Numbered from the stretch's first letter, positions 47,236-59,929 are shown. The stretch: 64,000 nt of DNA from Hyperoodon ampullatus (GCA_949752795.1 OX457070.1:26312588-26376587), one strand, 5' to 3'. The notes: a model not told the origin generated them from the letters alone. A program made the numbers and translations.

Positions 47236-47819
47236 ACTATACATACTTCTATTGCTGTGTGGTTAGACTTGTCTCCAAGCAGGCGTGGCTCCCTGGCCTC
47301 TGTCCAAGGCAAGCTGACAAAGAGACAAAACTTTGGAGCCTACAGCAGCAGGAGGGATGAGGACTGGCTGAGATGTTTGTGCCCAGGAGGGAGGGAGGCT
47401 GGTCCTGGCTGGGGTCTGAGGTGAGCTGAGCAAGCCGTGCCCATGGAGCCAGGGGTAACTAATGAAATGATGGTTCTGGGCTCCAAGGACTGTTGGTGCC
47501 GGCACAGAGCCAGAGTAGGTGATAAAAGGCCTGATAAGAGGCACTGTCCTCTCCTGCAGTTGTGTCTGGCTTGCAGTTTTACCGTGGATACCAAATCAAA
47601 GGCAGGATGAGCTTGTGAGGGTTGGGAGCCATAAAGGATTGGCCTGCGGCCCACGCATCTCCTATCTGATCGTGTGTGAGGAGGACTGCCTGAGTGGGGG
47701 ATTTGGAGAGGAGGGCAGGCATCTAGATGGAGGAGCCTCAGGGGAAAAGGCTTTTCCAGCTGTCTCTTCAAACTCCATAATGTAATACAGTTTTAGCTGA
47801 CATTTCTCCCTGCCCCTAA

Positions 47820-47945
47820 CTGGCTTATTTTATCACCCTTCTTTTACAGAGGTGAAGTGGGTGGTTGAAAGCCACTTTGTAAGTCAGATCCAGGACTAGA
47901 ACCTGGGTCTCCTGTCTTCCAACCCTTGCGTTTTTCCACTATTCC
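47820..47945 (-). repeat. MIR SINE fragment
   Basis: 'cttttacagaggtgaagtgg' and 'aggactagaacctgggtctcc' match a reversed MIR. Confidence 0.65.
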
Positions 47946-48664
47946 TTTAAAATAAATTTTTCTTTTCCACTTATTTTTGGTACTGAAGCTAAGCCCTGCC
48001 AATGCCATCTCATTTATCCAGCAGGTGTTAGAAGGTATTCCATGTATCAGGCCCTTTCCCTGGGTTGGGGGGCATAAAAGGTGAGTCACATTTTGTGCCG
48101 TCGGTAAGCAGTGAGAGCACAGGTGGAGCGGCCACTGCAGGGGACGAAGAGGGGCACTTGCAGAAGGGCACTCCGGCCCCTCCTACCTTCCCCATTGCTC
48201 CTGTCCTAGTTTAGGCAGGTTTTTTTTTTTTTTTTTAACATCTCCTCTAGACTGTTAGCATAGCTGCTACAGCATTTTTGTAAGCCAGAATGCCAATTTA
48301 TTAATTTAGGATGAGAAATAACTGCTGAGGCACAAGGAGTTGCCTGGGTCAGCCTGGCCGTGGGACCTGTCCCGGGTTGGCCGGCTCTGTGCTGGTTTCT
48401 GCTGCCCCTTTCCCTGCTGTCCTTTGCTCTTCCTACAGCACAGCAGCCATAGGTCTTATCCTTGTTTCCTACCCTGTAGTGCTCTTCCAGGCCCAGAATA
48501 AGGCCACAGCTCTTTAGCATGACGTTTGGGGCAGTCTCCTCTGCTCCAAAGCACCTTTCTGCCCATCTTCACCTCTCCAGCCCTGGGCATCTGTGTATTC
48601 TGTTCCTCCCACCTGGAATGTCTCTTCACCTGCTTCCTTGCCTCCTGACCCATTGTTCAAGGCC

Positions 48665-48880
48665 CAGTATGAATGTTACATCTGTCAATGAAAATCATCA
48701 ATAAGCAACCTATAATAAGAATAGAAAAGAGTTTTCTTTGAGCCAAACAGAGGACTAGCCTGGATGCCCACTTCCCAGATTACTCTGAGAAACTGCTCTG
48801 GAGAAGCATGGTTTCCAGCACAGTTTTATATCTTGTCAGAACAAAGAACATTAAATAAGTCAGGGATACTGTACATTTCA

Positions 48881-48926
<46 letters not shown>

Positions 48927-49225
48927 TCAGCATCATGTACACAGCAAGTCAGAATGACCTTGCACCTGGGAAAGGAGTCTTATCAAAGGAGTACCAGCAT
49001 TGGTGTCCCAGGAAGATAAGCATTTAATCTTTATTTTTAAAGGATGGACATTCTTTACTTTTGGTCAGTGTGTCCTTTTCTCTAATAATTAAAGCAGATG
49101 TACAATGTATGTTTGATAGACCACAAACAGGCTATTTTAGTTAGCATAAGATTCAAGTTAGCTCATAGATAAGCCAGAATGACCTCCCTATATCTCAATA
49201 TGTGAAAATTTCTTTTATCATGTCC
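48665..49225. repeat. Possible LTR-type repeat with internal (AC)n
   Basis: The stretch around the microsatellite, including 'tttctttgagccaaacagag' and 'cagcacagttttatatcttg', has the look of a cetartiodactyl LTR-like repeat. I cannot fix its ends or strand. Treat as tentative. Confidence 0.3.
48886..48924. repeat. (AC)n microsatellite, about 19-20 units
   Basis: An uninterrupted AC run, likely length-polymorphic. Confidence 0.97.
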
Positions 49226-49750
49226 TTCACTACTCCTCCCCAAATTGTCTTCCCTTTAACCTTCCTGTGCATTTTATTTGTGCATTTTTGTGGTGTTAAT
49301 CACCTTCTTCCTTTATTTATGTAGCTATCTTATTTCCCCACCAAGATGTAAGCTTCTGGAGGACTTCTCCCTTTCTTATTCTGGCAAATACTTGGGAAAC
49401 GTTTTGAGCCTGGCTGAGGCCTCCTCTGGTTGGATGGGATTTCACTGGCGAGTTCCCTGTGCCTCTGAGACTTTGTGAGTGTCGGGATGGGCTGTCAGGA
49501 TCTCACACGCCACGCCCTGTGCTGAGGCTACTGAGATGAGTAGATAGTTAGCACAAGGCTCAGGGATTCAACCAGGAGCAGGGCTCAGTCATAGGACAGG
49601 GAGAAAAAAGCCTGTGTCCTGGCCAAAGGCTACCCGCTGACCTCCACAGGGATCGAATAGAAAGACCCTGTTAGTCTCAAGTGGGACCAGAAGGGGAGTA
49701 TAGATGAGTCAATAGGTGTTTCCAACCATCTCCAACAGATGCGGGTGCTT

Positions 49751-50107
49751 ATTATTATTTTTTTTAATAAATTTATTTTATTTTTGGCTGCATTGGGTCT
49801 TCGTTGCTGTGCGCGGGCTTTCTCTAGTTGCAGTGAGTGGGGGCTACTCCTCGTTGCGGTGCGCGGACTTCTCATCACAGTGGCTTCTCTTGTTGCGGAG
49901 CACCGGCTCTAGGCACTCAGGCTTCAGTAGTTGTGGCTCGTGGGCTCAGTAGTTGTGGCTCGTGGGCTCTAGAGCACAGGCTCAGTAGTTGTGGAGCACG
50001 GGCTTAGTTGCTCCGTGGCATGTGGGATCTTCCTGGACCAGGGCTTGAACCCATGTCCCCTGCATTGGCAGGTGGATTCTTGACCACTGTGCCACCAGGG
50101 AAGCCCC
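49751..50107 (-). mobile_element. CHR-type SINE, long form
   Basis: Plus text 'ttggctgcattgggtcttcg' to 'gtgccaccagggaagcccc', with 'cgggtgctt' at 49,742-49,750 and 50,109-50,117 as TSD. Confidence 0.9.
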
Positions 50108-50149
50108 ACGGGTGCTTTTTAAAAAACATAATCATGATGCTTGTATCAC

Positions 50150-50400
50150 ACACACAAAATCAACAGTTCCTTAATAACCATCCAATCAATATCCAGTCCA
50201 TATTTAAATTCCCTTAATATCAGAACTGTCTCTTCATAGGTGGTTTGTTGAATCAGGATCCAAACAGGGCTCCCTCCCATACTGTGCCTGGTTGTTAAGT
50301 CTCCCAGGGTAACAGTTCCCTCTTGTTTCATACCCTTACCTGAAAGAGGAGCTGAATCACTTGTCCTTGAGAACATCCCACATTGCAGCTGATGGGTTTC
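50150..50400 (-). repeat. Ancient L1M-type LINE remnant
   Basis: 'ggtttgttgaatcaggatcc' parallels the repeat near 4,025 ('ggtctgtttgcattaggatcc') and the one near 160. It is non-coding. Confidence 0.5.
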
Positions 50401-51949
50401 TGCCAAAGCAGAAATTGCAGGGCCTTGGGAGCCTGGGGAAACGGGGACAGGATGAACAGTCTCTGAAGGCTTCAGGCCTTTTGAGAGCAAATGATTTCAT
50501 CAGTACAGTGTTGCTTGAAGTGGCTGATGGCTGGCCGGCCTGGATTAGGAATTTGGGTTAGATTGTTATGTCCATCAGAATGTTATGGACAGATATCTTG
50601 GTGTCTTCTCCTAGAGTTTTCCCCAGCATCTACTTTTTGAGTTGCAGTCTCTTCCTCTCTGGAACCCTGCAGCCCCTATTTGTACTGACTCCCTAGAGAA
50701 GCTGGATGGGGGAGGGTTAGGCCAGGAAAGGAGAAATGGATCAGTATGTCTTTCCTTCACGTTGGTTCTTCACTTTTCATTCTAGAAGATTCTCCAGCCA
50801 GTACACTGGGCAGCACAACTGTCTTCTCAGGGCCTCTTGGCTTCCTTTGTCTTGGGGTGGGGTTCAATTCCTACAACTGTCAGATTTGCAAGCCCCTCAT
50901 CCCCAGCATGGTGGGAGCTGTTCCCTAGCCTGAGGTAAGACCTGTCTCTGAAGAGGCCAGGGCAGCCACGGCCAGAAGAGAGAAGCTGCAGACCTGGTGG
51001 GCTGTAGCCATAGCAGGTAAGGCTCAGGTGAGCACCAGCCCAGTTACATCAGAGATTGTGGTATTGGGGACATGAGGAAAACAAGCTACAGGAGCAGCCT
51101 GCTCCCTGACTAGCAGGTGCACCCAGCTGTTTTTGTTTCTCCGGAGTCACCTTCATTGGCATGCAGGGTGTTTGAAGGTCAGACTGAGCACTGTGGCATG
51201 ACGCTCGGGTGCCGCAGGGCCTTTGGCCAGTTCCTCGCCCCTTACCAGGCCCCTGCAAGGCCCTCTCATACCCAGCAGGACATGAGGTGCAGTATCTATC
51301 ATCTGATTTGAGATCTCAGCCTGGGAGCCGTGCGTTGGGGCAGGAAGGGGAAGACATGCACTCAAGTGTGTGTTTTGCAGCGAGCCTTACAGAGGCAGCG
51401 CATCCCAAGCAGTGAGAGCGGCACCGCCCACCTCCTTCTCTGGGAACTACATTCAGCACCTCACATCAAGCCCTCGCCTTAGCTTTGAACTGTATCTGTA
51501 AGCGTCTGTGCTTTATCTTTATTTATTTTGTGCATCCGTTAGCAAGATGTGTCCTAAGGTAACTGCTTCTTCACTTTATGCCGTTCCAGCTTACGAAAGG
51601 TTTCATAGGAATGCTCCACTTTTGGATAGCAGGGGAAACCTGTAACTTTAAAGTTCAAAGTAGTGATGAGTATAAACAATATTTTGCGACATCTGCAGCA
51701 ACTGTAATGTGGTATGAAAATATCGGTTTCTCTTGGTGACATATTCATAGGTACTGCTGCTATACCACTACTGTTGCAAAAATTCATAATTGAAGGAAAT
51801 ACTAAATTTCAGTTAGAGATTAGGGGAAATAAAGATGTAATTTTTCTCCCATCTAACACAGGCCCCCTGTTTCAGAGAAATCCTTTGGTTGGGCAGGGAC
51901 GTGGGGTTTCTGGGCCCAGGTGTGTGGTGTGTTGCACTTGCAGAGGGAG

Positions 51950-52470
51950 GCATTCTAGTGCAGTGACCAAGGCCGGAGGCCCTGGAGACAGGGAGCCTGG
52001 GTTCAAATCCTGGTTCCCTGTGTACTAAAAAGAAGCATCTGACTTAACCCTATGGACTTCTCTCTGCCCTAGTGTTTGCATCTGCAAAAATATATAAGAA
52101 CTAACACTTGTGTGGCGCTTCCTGTGTGCCAGGCCCTGTTCTGAGTGCTTCACCTGTAATCTATGCAATTGTCAGAGTGGTCTTGTGACGGGATTGGACA
52201 CCCATTACCCCCATTTTATAGGCAGGTGTGGAAATGCATAGAGAGACTGGGTGACCCACTCCAGGTCGCACAGCTGGCGTGTGATGGGCTGGGGCTTACG
52301 CCAGGCAGCCTGGCTCCAGAGTCCATGCTGGAGCCACTCTCGAGGTCTGCTTCCCACACCTGCCTCCTGGGGCTGTTAAGAGGATGACTGGAATCTGATT
52401 TGGTGTGTTGAGTGCTTAGTATAGCACCTGCACACAGTAGGTGCTAAAAGAGAGGTATGGTTGTTAATGG
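51950..52470 (+). repeat. MIR SINE (outer), split by another MIR
   Basis: The plus-strand MIR runs from 'agtgcagtgaccaagg' through 'ctgggttcaaatcctgg' to 'ttgcatctgcaaaaat' (about 51,950-52,091). It resumes at about 52,341 with 'ctgcctcctggggctgtt' to 'cacacagtaggtgctaaa'. Confidence 0.72.
52092..52340 (-). repeat. MIR SINE (inner)
   Basis: Reversed MIR from 'ctaacacttgtgtggcgc' and 'tgtgccaggccctgttctg' to 'ctggctccagagtccatgc', inserted in the plus-strand MIR. Confidence 0.75.
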
Positions 52471-52829
52471 TGATAAGATTAGGGCCCTAGTGATGGGCTA
52501 GAGTGGGGTCAACACCCGACCTCCATTCAGGAAGTGGGCACTTCCCAGATCTGGTTGGTGTATTCTATCAGGGAAGTTACTGAGATTCTTTGCTCAGGAA
52601 TGGGGGATGAGGACTTCAGTGTTAAAGAAGGTGCCCTTTTGGAACTGTCTGTCCCCATGAAGGCTGGCACGTGGCTCCTTCCTCAGGAGGCTCTTTTTGG
52701 AGACAGGGGGCACCCTCTTTGCTCTGGGAGCTTCTGGTCTCACGGTTAAGACCTGTGGGTTTGTGATGATAGAAACATTACACAGTTGTTCAGTTGTGAA
52801 CAGGGACAAACAAGTTCCTAAGTTAATTC

Positions 52830-52984
52830 ATAGATTAATTTGTTAGTTCATTGAAAATATATTTGAGTGTCCACTCTTTTAAGTCTGGTGACACACAGAT
52901 GAGCAGAATAAATTTCCTGCCTGTAGAGCAGGGGAAGACAGACATTAAACAGCCGTGTATACATACATCATTTTACTGTGTGGG

Positions 52985-53032
<48 letters not shown>

Positions 53033-53345
53033 CTGTGTCAGGTAGTATTAATTATGGTAAAGAAATAAACTGGGTAAGGGGCAGCTGTAGTTGGGGCACT
53101 CAGGGAAGACTAAGGAGATTCAGATGAACTGAGACCTGATGTGAGTGAGTAAGTGAGTGAACTGTGGCCTGAAGATCTGGGCCTGTGTCTCAGGTAGAGG
53201 GAAAAGCAAGAGCAGTGGCCTGGAGATGGGGACACTGAAGGCCAGTGTGGGATGAGAAATGCAGAGAATCAGAAGAGCCGGCACCCAAAGGATGAGCCCT
53301 TTCCGCCATGCTGAGGAGTGGGGTGTGATGTGCTCCAGTTTCACC
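52830..53345 (-). repeat. L2 LINE remnant with (AC)n
   Basis: Phrases 'gacagacattaaacagcc', 'cagggaagactaaggag' and 'gcaagagcagtggcctgg' follow the reversed L2 order. The AC microsatellite interrupts it. Confidence 0.6.
52987..53030. repeat. (AC)n microsatellite, about 22 units
   Basis: An uninterrupted AC run. Confidence 0.97.
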
Positions 53346-53623
53346 TACCTGCTGGGTGAAGCATGGATGGCAGGGAGGCAGGTGAGCAGGGAACTGTAAT
53401 GTTCAGCAGGGAGATGTTGGTGGACCGGTACTGTAGGGTGACAGTGGTGAGAGGGGTTGAATTCTGGGTATAATTGGTTGGTAGAGCTAAGTTTAGATGT
53501 AGGGTGTGAGGGGGAAAAAGAGACAAGGATGGTTCCTGGGTTAGGGGTGTGAAATAAATGATGTGTGGAGGCTTAGGAAGGGGCACCATTATTTGGGTCT
53601 TAAGCCAAACTTTGCACTGATAA

Positions 53624-54376
53624 TGTTACCGAACCGAACTCAGGTCTGCTTGCCTGATGCGTAGCAAAGCCGATCTACTGACACTGCGTTGTGGTGAAGG
53701 AAAGTACAGAGTTTATTTGCAGGCACCAAGCAAGGAGAATAGCCAGCTCATGCGCAAAAGACCTGAACTCCCTGATGGCTTTCAGGCAAGGATTTTTAAA
53801 GACTGTGCTAGGGGAGAGGGTCGTAGGATGCCTGATTAGATCATGGACCTTCTTCTTGTTAGTTGGTGGTGAGGTAACAGGATGATGTTTTGGGAATATC
53901 AGTCATCAACCTTCTGGTTCCAACCAGTCTGGGGTCTACATGCTTGTGGTCAGCAAGTCGTCACCATCCTCTACCAGGTTGGGGAGGGGTCTTAGTTTCT
54001 GCAGAACATCTCAAAGATAGGCATCAGATTGTTATCTACATCCCTTCTGGAGGAACTCCTGAAGTCTTGCGGCTCTGTTGTCCTAATCATTAACTACTTG
54101 AGTCTGCTCTTTGGAACTCAGGGAAGGCCTAGGAGACTAAAGCCTTTTTTTCTGCTACAAACAAGAAACAGGGGACACAGAGGGGCTTTTGTGTCCCAGA
54201 AGGCCCTGCAGAGTCCTGCTTGGTTTCAGCTTCTCTTTTTCTTTGATTCTCCTCAATCCTGAGGGGAACAGGGTCAGGACAAGGAAGGGAATAAAGTTTT
54301 GGATAGAGAGATTAATCATAAACTCAGCAGGTTAACTCAGTTTTAAGGGGACCAATTTCAATAAGAACGGGAGACA
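53624..54376 (-). repeat. Probable solo LTR of an endogenous retrovirus
   Basis: About 750 bp that on the minus strand starts 'tgtctcccgtt' and ends 'ggtaaca', the TG...CA ends expected of an LTR. An AATAAA signal on the minus strand (plus text 'gagtttatttg' at about 53,709) lies near its 3' end. Internal phrases such as 'gatggctttcaggcaagg' recall LTRs seen in other cetartiodactyls. No gag, pol or env sequence is adjacent, so this would be a solo LTR. I could not find a matching short target duplication, so the ends may be off. Confidence 0.5.
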
Positions 54377-55089
54377 AGTCAGGTGTGTGCCTGGGCCTGT
54401 GGCTCTCAAGGGCCCAGCACCCCCAGAGTGACAGGAGCCACCCTTACATGTGTGTGTTTGACATCTGCTCTAGGTCTGCTTCTCAGAGTGTTGAGCTTTT
54501 TCAGTTAAACTATGTGGCAGCTGTTAGCTAGCCCAGCTCTGTTTACTGAGCGATGGGTGGAGTGCTGGGTATGGTGGGCCTGGGAGCCCCACTAGCAGGA
54601 ATAACTAGGGCCATAATCTTGGTTAACAGGTGAGGCAACTACCTCCTCCCTTTATCCCCGCTTTGTCCTCTGCCCCCGCAGAGGGTGGGGGTGGGGCTGG
54701 TCCCGCAGGGTAGGAGGCTGAGGGCTCCTAAGCCCACACTGGGCCTGCTGAACTTTGTCAGGCAGAGGGAGCCTGGGGGAGGTCCGGCGGCTGAGCAAGG
54801 GCCCTTTTAGAGCTTTTCTGTGGCTTTGCATCAGCTGGGGGAGGCTTGACTGCTCTCAGACATGGTTTTAATGGCCTGGGGACAGGACAAAACCCCGAGG
54901 TTCCCTTAGTGACCTTTCAGGGCTCCATCCTCCTGGGATCGTGCCAGCCCTTTGAAGGAGGTTCTGGCCTTCATACGCCACCTCCTTGCCTCTTCGGGCC
55001 TCTGTGGTGTACCTTTTCCAGCCTCTGTCCTCTCAGGGTGTCCGGAGGCCCAACGTTTGCATTCAGCTTGATGACAAATGCTGTCCCTC

Positions 55090-55320
55090 GAAGGTTAAGA
55101 ACGTGGGCTGGGAGTCAGGCATCTTCATGTTCTAGTTCCGACTGTATCACTTACTAGCTGTTTGACCTTGGGCAAGTCACAAACCTTCTCTGTAACTTAG
55201 TTTCCTCATCCACATAGTGGGGATAATGGATCTCGTCTCCTGGACTGTGTGGATAGTAAAAGAGGTACAGAGTTTGGCACACAGTGAGCATGCAGTAAGT
55301 CTAGCTCTGCTGATTCTCTA
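55090..55320 (+). repeat. MIR SINE, near full length
   Basis: 'gaaggttaagaacgtgggc', 'tagctgtttgaccttgggc', 'tagtttcctcatccac' and 'gtttggcacacagtgagc' appear in order. Confidence 0.8.
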
Positions 55321-58300
55321 GCACCAGTCATTTGTCCCGCCTCTCAGGTGTGGTCCACAGGCCAGCAGCCCTGGCATCCCCTGGAAGCTAGGTAGAAATG
55401 GAGCCTCTCAGGCCCATCTGCACCCATTGCATCAGAATCTGCATTTTTACCAGACTCAGCGATCCTTTTGTACTTTGCAGTTTGAGAAGCGCGGTTGTAT
55501 GTCACTCCTGAAGAGCAGCGTCTGTAGCGGCACATACCTCTTACATGCAAGGAATTTTCCCTTACTGCCGCTTTCCTGATGGAGCATGTCTTAGCTGCAG
55601 TCATACCTGGGACAAGCCCCAGATAATGATCATCTTTGTCAAAACCTGTTTCCTGAGCACACGCTTCCTGGGCTTTGGAGAGTTCAGGTGCTCAGACAGT
55701 GCAAGGGTTGAGGTGGGTGCCATGTAGGTGGAACAGTTCAGTACCTGCAGTGAAGGATGTGCAGGTTGTTGTTTTACATGCTGTAGGGGCCGAAGAATCT
55801 AGGCTTTGAGAGCTGAGTGGGTGTCTGGGAAATTGCACTGGGGCAGAATCACTGTCCTTCTTCCTGTCCTGGTGAGTGCTGTCTCAGAAGCAGCTTTGTG
55901 GAACAGAGGCCTTGTTCATTTTAGCACTCTTTATTCATAGAAAGTACTTATTGATGCCTGATCCTCCCCCACGTATGTGTTCCTTTGATAATTTGTCCCG
56001 GGTTGGGGGGAGGGGGGAGGGATGAGCGTTTCTAGGGTCAGTCCTCTCAGAAGAAGTGGGTTCAGTGGACTTTGGAAGGCAAGCCTTGGCTGGGCAGGGG
56101 AGAGACGCAGGTTTCTTCTGTGTAACAATTGAGTGTCCTTGATGATGCACCCAGGTGGGGGAAAGTTGGCCTCTGATCCATGAAGTTATGTAGAGCAGGC
56201 AGGGGACCGTCCTACTGTGGTTCTCACACTGGGTCTGGTGAATTCAGTCACCTGAGGAGGTACTCCCTTCCACCTTGAAATGTAGATTTCTAGGCCTGGC
56301 CCTTCTAATTCAGTAGGTGTTAGGTTGTATCTTAGTATGAATAGATAAAAAAGAAATCCCGCACTGATGCATGCAGGTTCGGGTGTCGCAGCTGTAGAGC
56401 TCTGAAGATGAGTCTGTCTCGTGAGCCACCATCTAGATATGTGCTGGGGCCGTGGTCAGATCCTAATTGGTTTTGGCCAGGTCTCAGCCACGGATGGGAG
56501 TGACAGGCCTTTGTCCACAAGCTGTTGGTTGTGTGGCCTTGCCATTGCCATCTCAGCCTGTCACACTTCTGGGAGAAGGCCTGCTGCTCCAAGTAGCTGG
56601 CAGGGTCCAATGAGTCCTGCCCCGGACTGATAGGGAGACAGATGGGGACAGTGACTGAGGGTCCAGAGGCAGGTCCCAGCCATTTTCAGCCTCACTCTGC
56701 TCTGGATGGGGGAATCTCAGAAAATGGTGAGCAAAGTCTTCCTTTCCCTCCTGGCCTCCCTGAAAAGCAAGTCCAGAGAAGAACCCCAAATTCCCTGGGG
56801 AAGAGCAGGAGAAGCAGAAGTGACCTTATGGGGAGGGGGTTGGGAAGGGCCGGGGACAAGGATCCTTTGGGCCGAGGACCTGAGCCTCAGCTGGGCTAGT
56901 AATGTAATGCATCCTCTTTCATCGAGGGGTCAGAGGGAGAGGCGGGGAGCCCATTCTGTCTCAGCCAACTGAGAGGATAAGATAGGAACGGGAATTTTCT
57001 TTTGTCTCTTTTTCCTATTACGACAGTAATATATGGCTCTTATAAAAAATTCAAACAGGACAAAAATAGGCAATGCAGGAAGTGATAGTTCCCTGCAACC
57101 TCACCCCGCAGAGATAACCACTGTTACTGCTGTGGTGTGTGGAGTGTGACCAGCTGGGGCTCAGGACCCCTGACCCTTATGCCCAAGTGAAGGATGTCTG
57201 TGCTTGCGGATTCCCGTCGCTCAGGGCTTGGTAGGTCTGTGGCTGGAGTCCATATACTTCTCTTTGCCCCACCTCCCAGAATCTTTCTGTGCTAAATGAG
57301 GCCTAGTCCAGGTTTGGGCAAGGTGACTTGGCCTTGAAAGAGTTAAAGGGTCAGGCCCAAAGTGGACGTTGGGGTGAGAAAGCAGGGGTGTGAGGATGTT
57401 GATGCTAGCTGCTTTGTCTTTCTATTAAATGTCTCCTCGTGCCCCCAGACACATCCTCACATGCATCCCGTCAGTCTGTCTCTCAGCTCTCTTCTCCGCT
57501 CCCTGCCCCTCCTGCCCTGTCTTTCCTCCCTGTGCCTGCTTATCACGAGAGCGGCAGGTAAACACCCACACGCCCTCTGAGCATAGCCCTCCGCCCTCCC
57601 TACTTGTGCCACCGTCTGTCCTGACCCAGCCTTACTGGGGGTGGTCTCTCAGGTTTGGGAGGGAAAACCAACAGCCCAGGGTCCCTTCACTCAGGCCATC
57701 CAGTGGTCCCCAAGCAGAGGCTGGGTGCATAGCCCGCAATGGGCACCCAAGAGGTTAGTCATGGTGGACTCTTCCAAAGGCATGCAATTGGAAGTGTCCC
57801 TGGGAAGACCTTTTCTTTTCTTTTCTTATTTTATTTTATTTTTTTTTTTAAAGTCACAGCATTTAAACCTACCACCACCACCAAGCCCTTGCAGTGACTT
57901 AATTCTGGACATTTGGATGTGCAGGGACTTTCATACAAAAGATCTCCCACTTAATGTCCGTGAGAAGCTCAAGGAGCTGGTGTTGCAGGGTGAGCGGATC
58001 TTAGGTGGGAGATGACCACCATAGCATGGGCTGAGGCGTGTGGGGTGTGGTACAGTGTGTAGTGTTTGTGTGTGGTGTGGTGTATGTATCCTCTGAGGGA
58101 CTTGGAGCCCTCAGTGACCAATTTGACCACCTCCACCGGGCTTTATTCCACGTTCATGCTTGGTTGGCTGAGTCCAGAATTCTATGCTGGAAGCTTTTCC
58201 TTCAGAATTTTGAAGGCATGACTCCATATGGTACCCAGTGTCGCTAATGAGGACCTGATGCTATTCTAATTTGTGAATGTACAAACCTGTCTCCCCTCTT

Positions 58301-58504
58301 TGGAAACCTTTAGGGTCTCCTGAATGTACAAGCCTGGTGCTCCGAAACCTTGCAGTGATACCTGCTGGCTGGGTCTTTCCTTGTTCATTGTGCTGCATGC
58401 TTGTGGGCCCTTCTGTGCTGGTGCTCATGTCCTTCAGGAGAACTTTCTTGTATTGTTTCTTTCATGATCTCTTGCTCATTGTGTTCTCTGTGTGCTCACT
58501 GTGT

Positions 58505-58690
58505 CTTCTCTTTTTAATTAATAGAGTTTAGTTTTAGGTTTACAGAAAAACAAGTGGAAAGTACAGAGAGCTCCCGTATATATTCCCTCACACCCCCTCC
58601 TGCTCTAGTTTCCTCTATTATTAACCTCTTACATTAGTGTGGTACATTTGTTACGATTGATGAGCCAATAGCAATACATTATTATTAATT
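58505..58690. repeat. Ancient LINE-like remnant
   Basis: 'cttacattagtgtggtacat' and 'cgtatatattccctcacacc' resemble old L1M text. Ends are uncertain. Confidence 0.4.
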
Positions 58691-58694
58691 AGAG

Positions 58695-58850
58695 TCTCCT
58701 TCCTGGCTGCTTGTTCTTGGATAAGCTACTTCACCACAGAGCTTTGACCTCCTGATCTGTAAAATCCCAGGTTTGTTGTGAGGTGTAAATGGGAGGGAGA
58801 TGAGAACCCCCGCATTCCTTTGTAACACACGGTAGATGCTTACAGATGAG
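58695..58850 (+). repeat. MIR SINE fragment
   Basis: 'ttcttggataagctacttc' and 'cctcctgatctgtaaaatc' are MIR core text. Confidence 0.65.
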
Positions 58851-58974
58851 TGAGCGCTCTTTGCCTTCCCTGGGTCTCTTGCTTAAGGCCCCTTTATGCC
58901 TTCTTGTCTGTTCCTCCAGCTTGCAGAGGTGTTCCTGGCGGGGTTTGGGGTGAGTAAATGAGCGGGTGAGGTAT

Positions 58975-58994
58975 GTGTGTGTGTGTGTGTGTGT
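58975..58994. repeat. (GT)n microsatellite, about 10 units
   Basis: A short GT run in the distal part of intron 1. Confidence 0.95.
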
Positions 58995-59492
58995 ACATGC
59001 ACTAGTGTTCCTGGCCTTGGGCCTCTGGGTGAGCTGTTCTTTCCTGGACTCACTGGTGGCTCAGAGCAGAGCTTAGGCTGGGACTAGCCAAAGGAGATGA
59101 TGTAAACGGGAAAATGTGGGTAGGTGTGTCTGTACCTGGAGCCTGGAGTTGAAAGGGTTCCTCCCAGACCCGGCCTTGCTGCTCTGGGCCTCAGAGTTTC
59201 AGATGTCGGGGGCTGAGGCAGGGGAGGTCTCTGAGCTCCAGGGAAGGTGCGGGGGCAGGAGGGTCACTTGGCTGCCCTGCCTGGTGGTGCCGAAGAGCTT
59301 CCCCTACGCAGGATGTGGTTTCCTTCATCATGGAAAAGTTGTGGGTAGTTTCTTAGCTGTTCCTGGGGCCTGGAAGGTGGCAGGGCTTATGTGTCAGAGC
59401 AGAAGCCTGTGTGGGGAGGCTGTCCTGGCTCCCGAAGCAGAGGGGCTCTGAGAGGTACCTGTGACCAGAGCCCGGGCACCCCCTTCTCACAG

Positions 59493-59929
59493 GTGGTACA
59501 AGCTGCACTCGAAGGCAGGCAAGAAGGAGAAGGAGCGTGGAGAGATCCAGGTCACCATCCAGTTCACGCGCAACAACCTCAGCGCCAGCATGTTTGACCT
59601 GTCCGTGAAGGACAAGCCTCGGTCCCCCTTCAGTAAGATCAAGGACAAGATGAAGGGCAAGAAGAAGTTTGACCTGGAATCCGCCTCTGCCATCCTCCCG
59701 AGCAGCGCCCTGGAGGACCCCGAGCTGGGCAGCCTGAGCAAGATGGGCAAAGCCAAAGGCTTCTTCCTCCGCAACAAGCTGCGAAAGTCTTCCCTGACCC
59801 AGTCCAACACCTCGCTAGGCTCGGACAGCACCCTGTCCTCAGCCAGTGGGAGCCTGGCCTACCAGGGCCCCGGGGCCGAGCTCCTCACCCGCTCGCCCAG
59901 CCGCAGCAGCTGGCTGTCCTCCGAAGGGG
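59493..59929 (+). CDS. RAB11FIP5: RAB11FIP5 coding exon 2 (residues 144-289)
   Basis: The acceptor 'cttctcacag|gtgg' completes the Gln codon begun in exon 1 and continues 'WYKLHSKAGKKEKERGEIQVTIQFTRNN', the last strands of the C2 domain. After this comes a basic segment ('SPFSKIKDKMKGKKKFD') and a Ser-rich linker ('SSLTQSNTSLGSDSTLSSASG'), rich in possible phosphorylation sites. The 437-nt exon enters in phase 2 and ends in phase 1 at 'gaagggg|gtgagt'. The frame is open throughout and the protein is very close to mammalian RAB11FIP5. The donor lies at the head of a G-run region. Confidence 0.97.

Larger units (their letters stand above)
39401..59492 (+). other. RAB11FIP5: RAB11FIP5 intron 1 (20,092 bp)
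   Basis: GT (39,401) to AG (59,492), 'ccccttctcacag' at the acceptor. The large first intron carries four CHR SINEs, several MIRs, one L2, one probable LTR and three dinucleotide repeats, each listed separately. The stretches 39,480-41,600, 43,000-44,815, 45,270-46,780, 50,400-51,950, 54,400-55,080, 55,330-58,690 and 58,850-59,490 show no feature that I can support. First-intron enhancers are likely but cannot be seen by eye. Confidence 0.9.

Noticed and set aside
48894..48924. His/Thr repeat protein encoded at the AC microsatellite
   Set aside because: The frame exists only because of the dinucleotide repeat; the same happens at 52,987-53,030.
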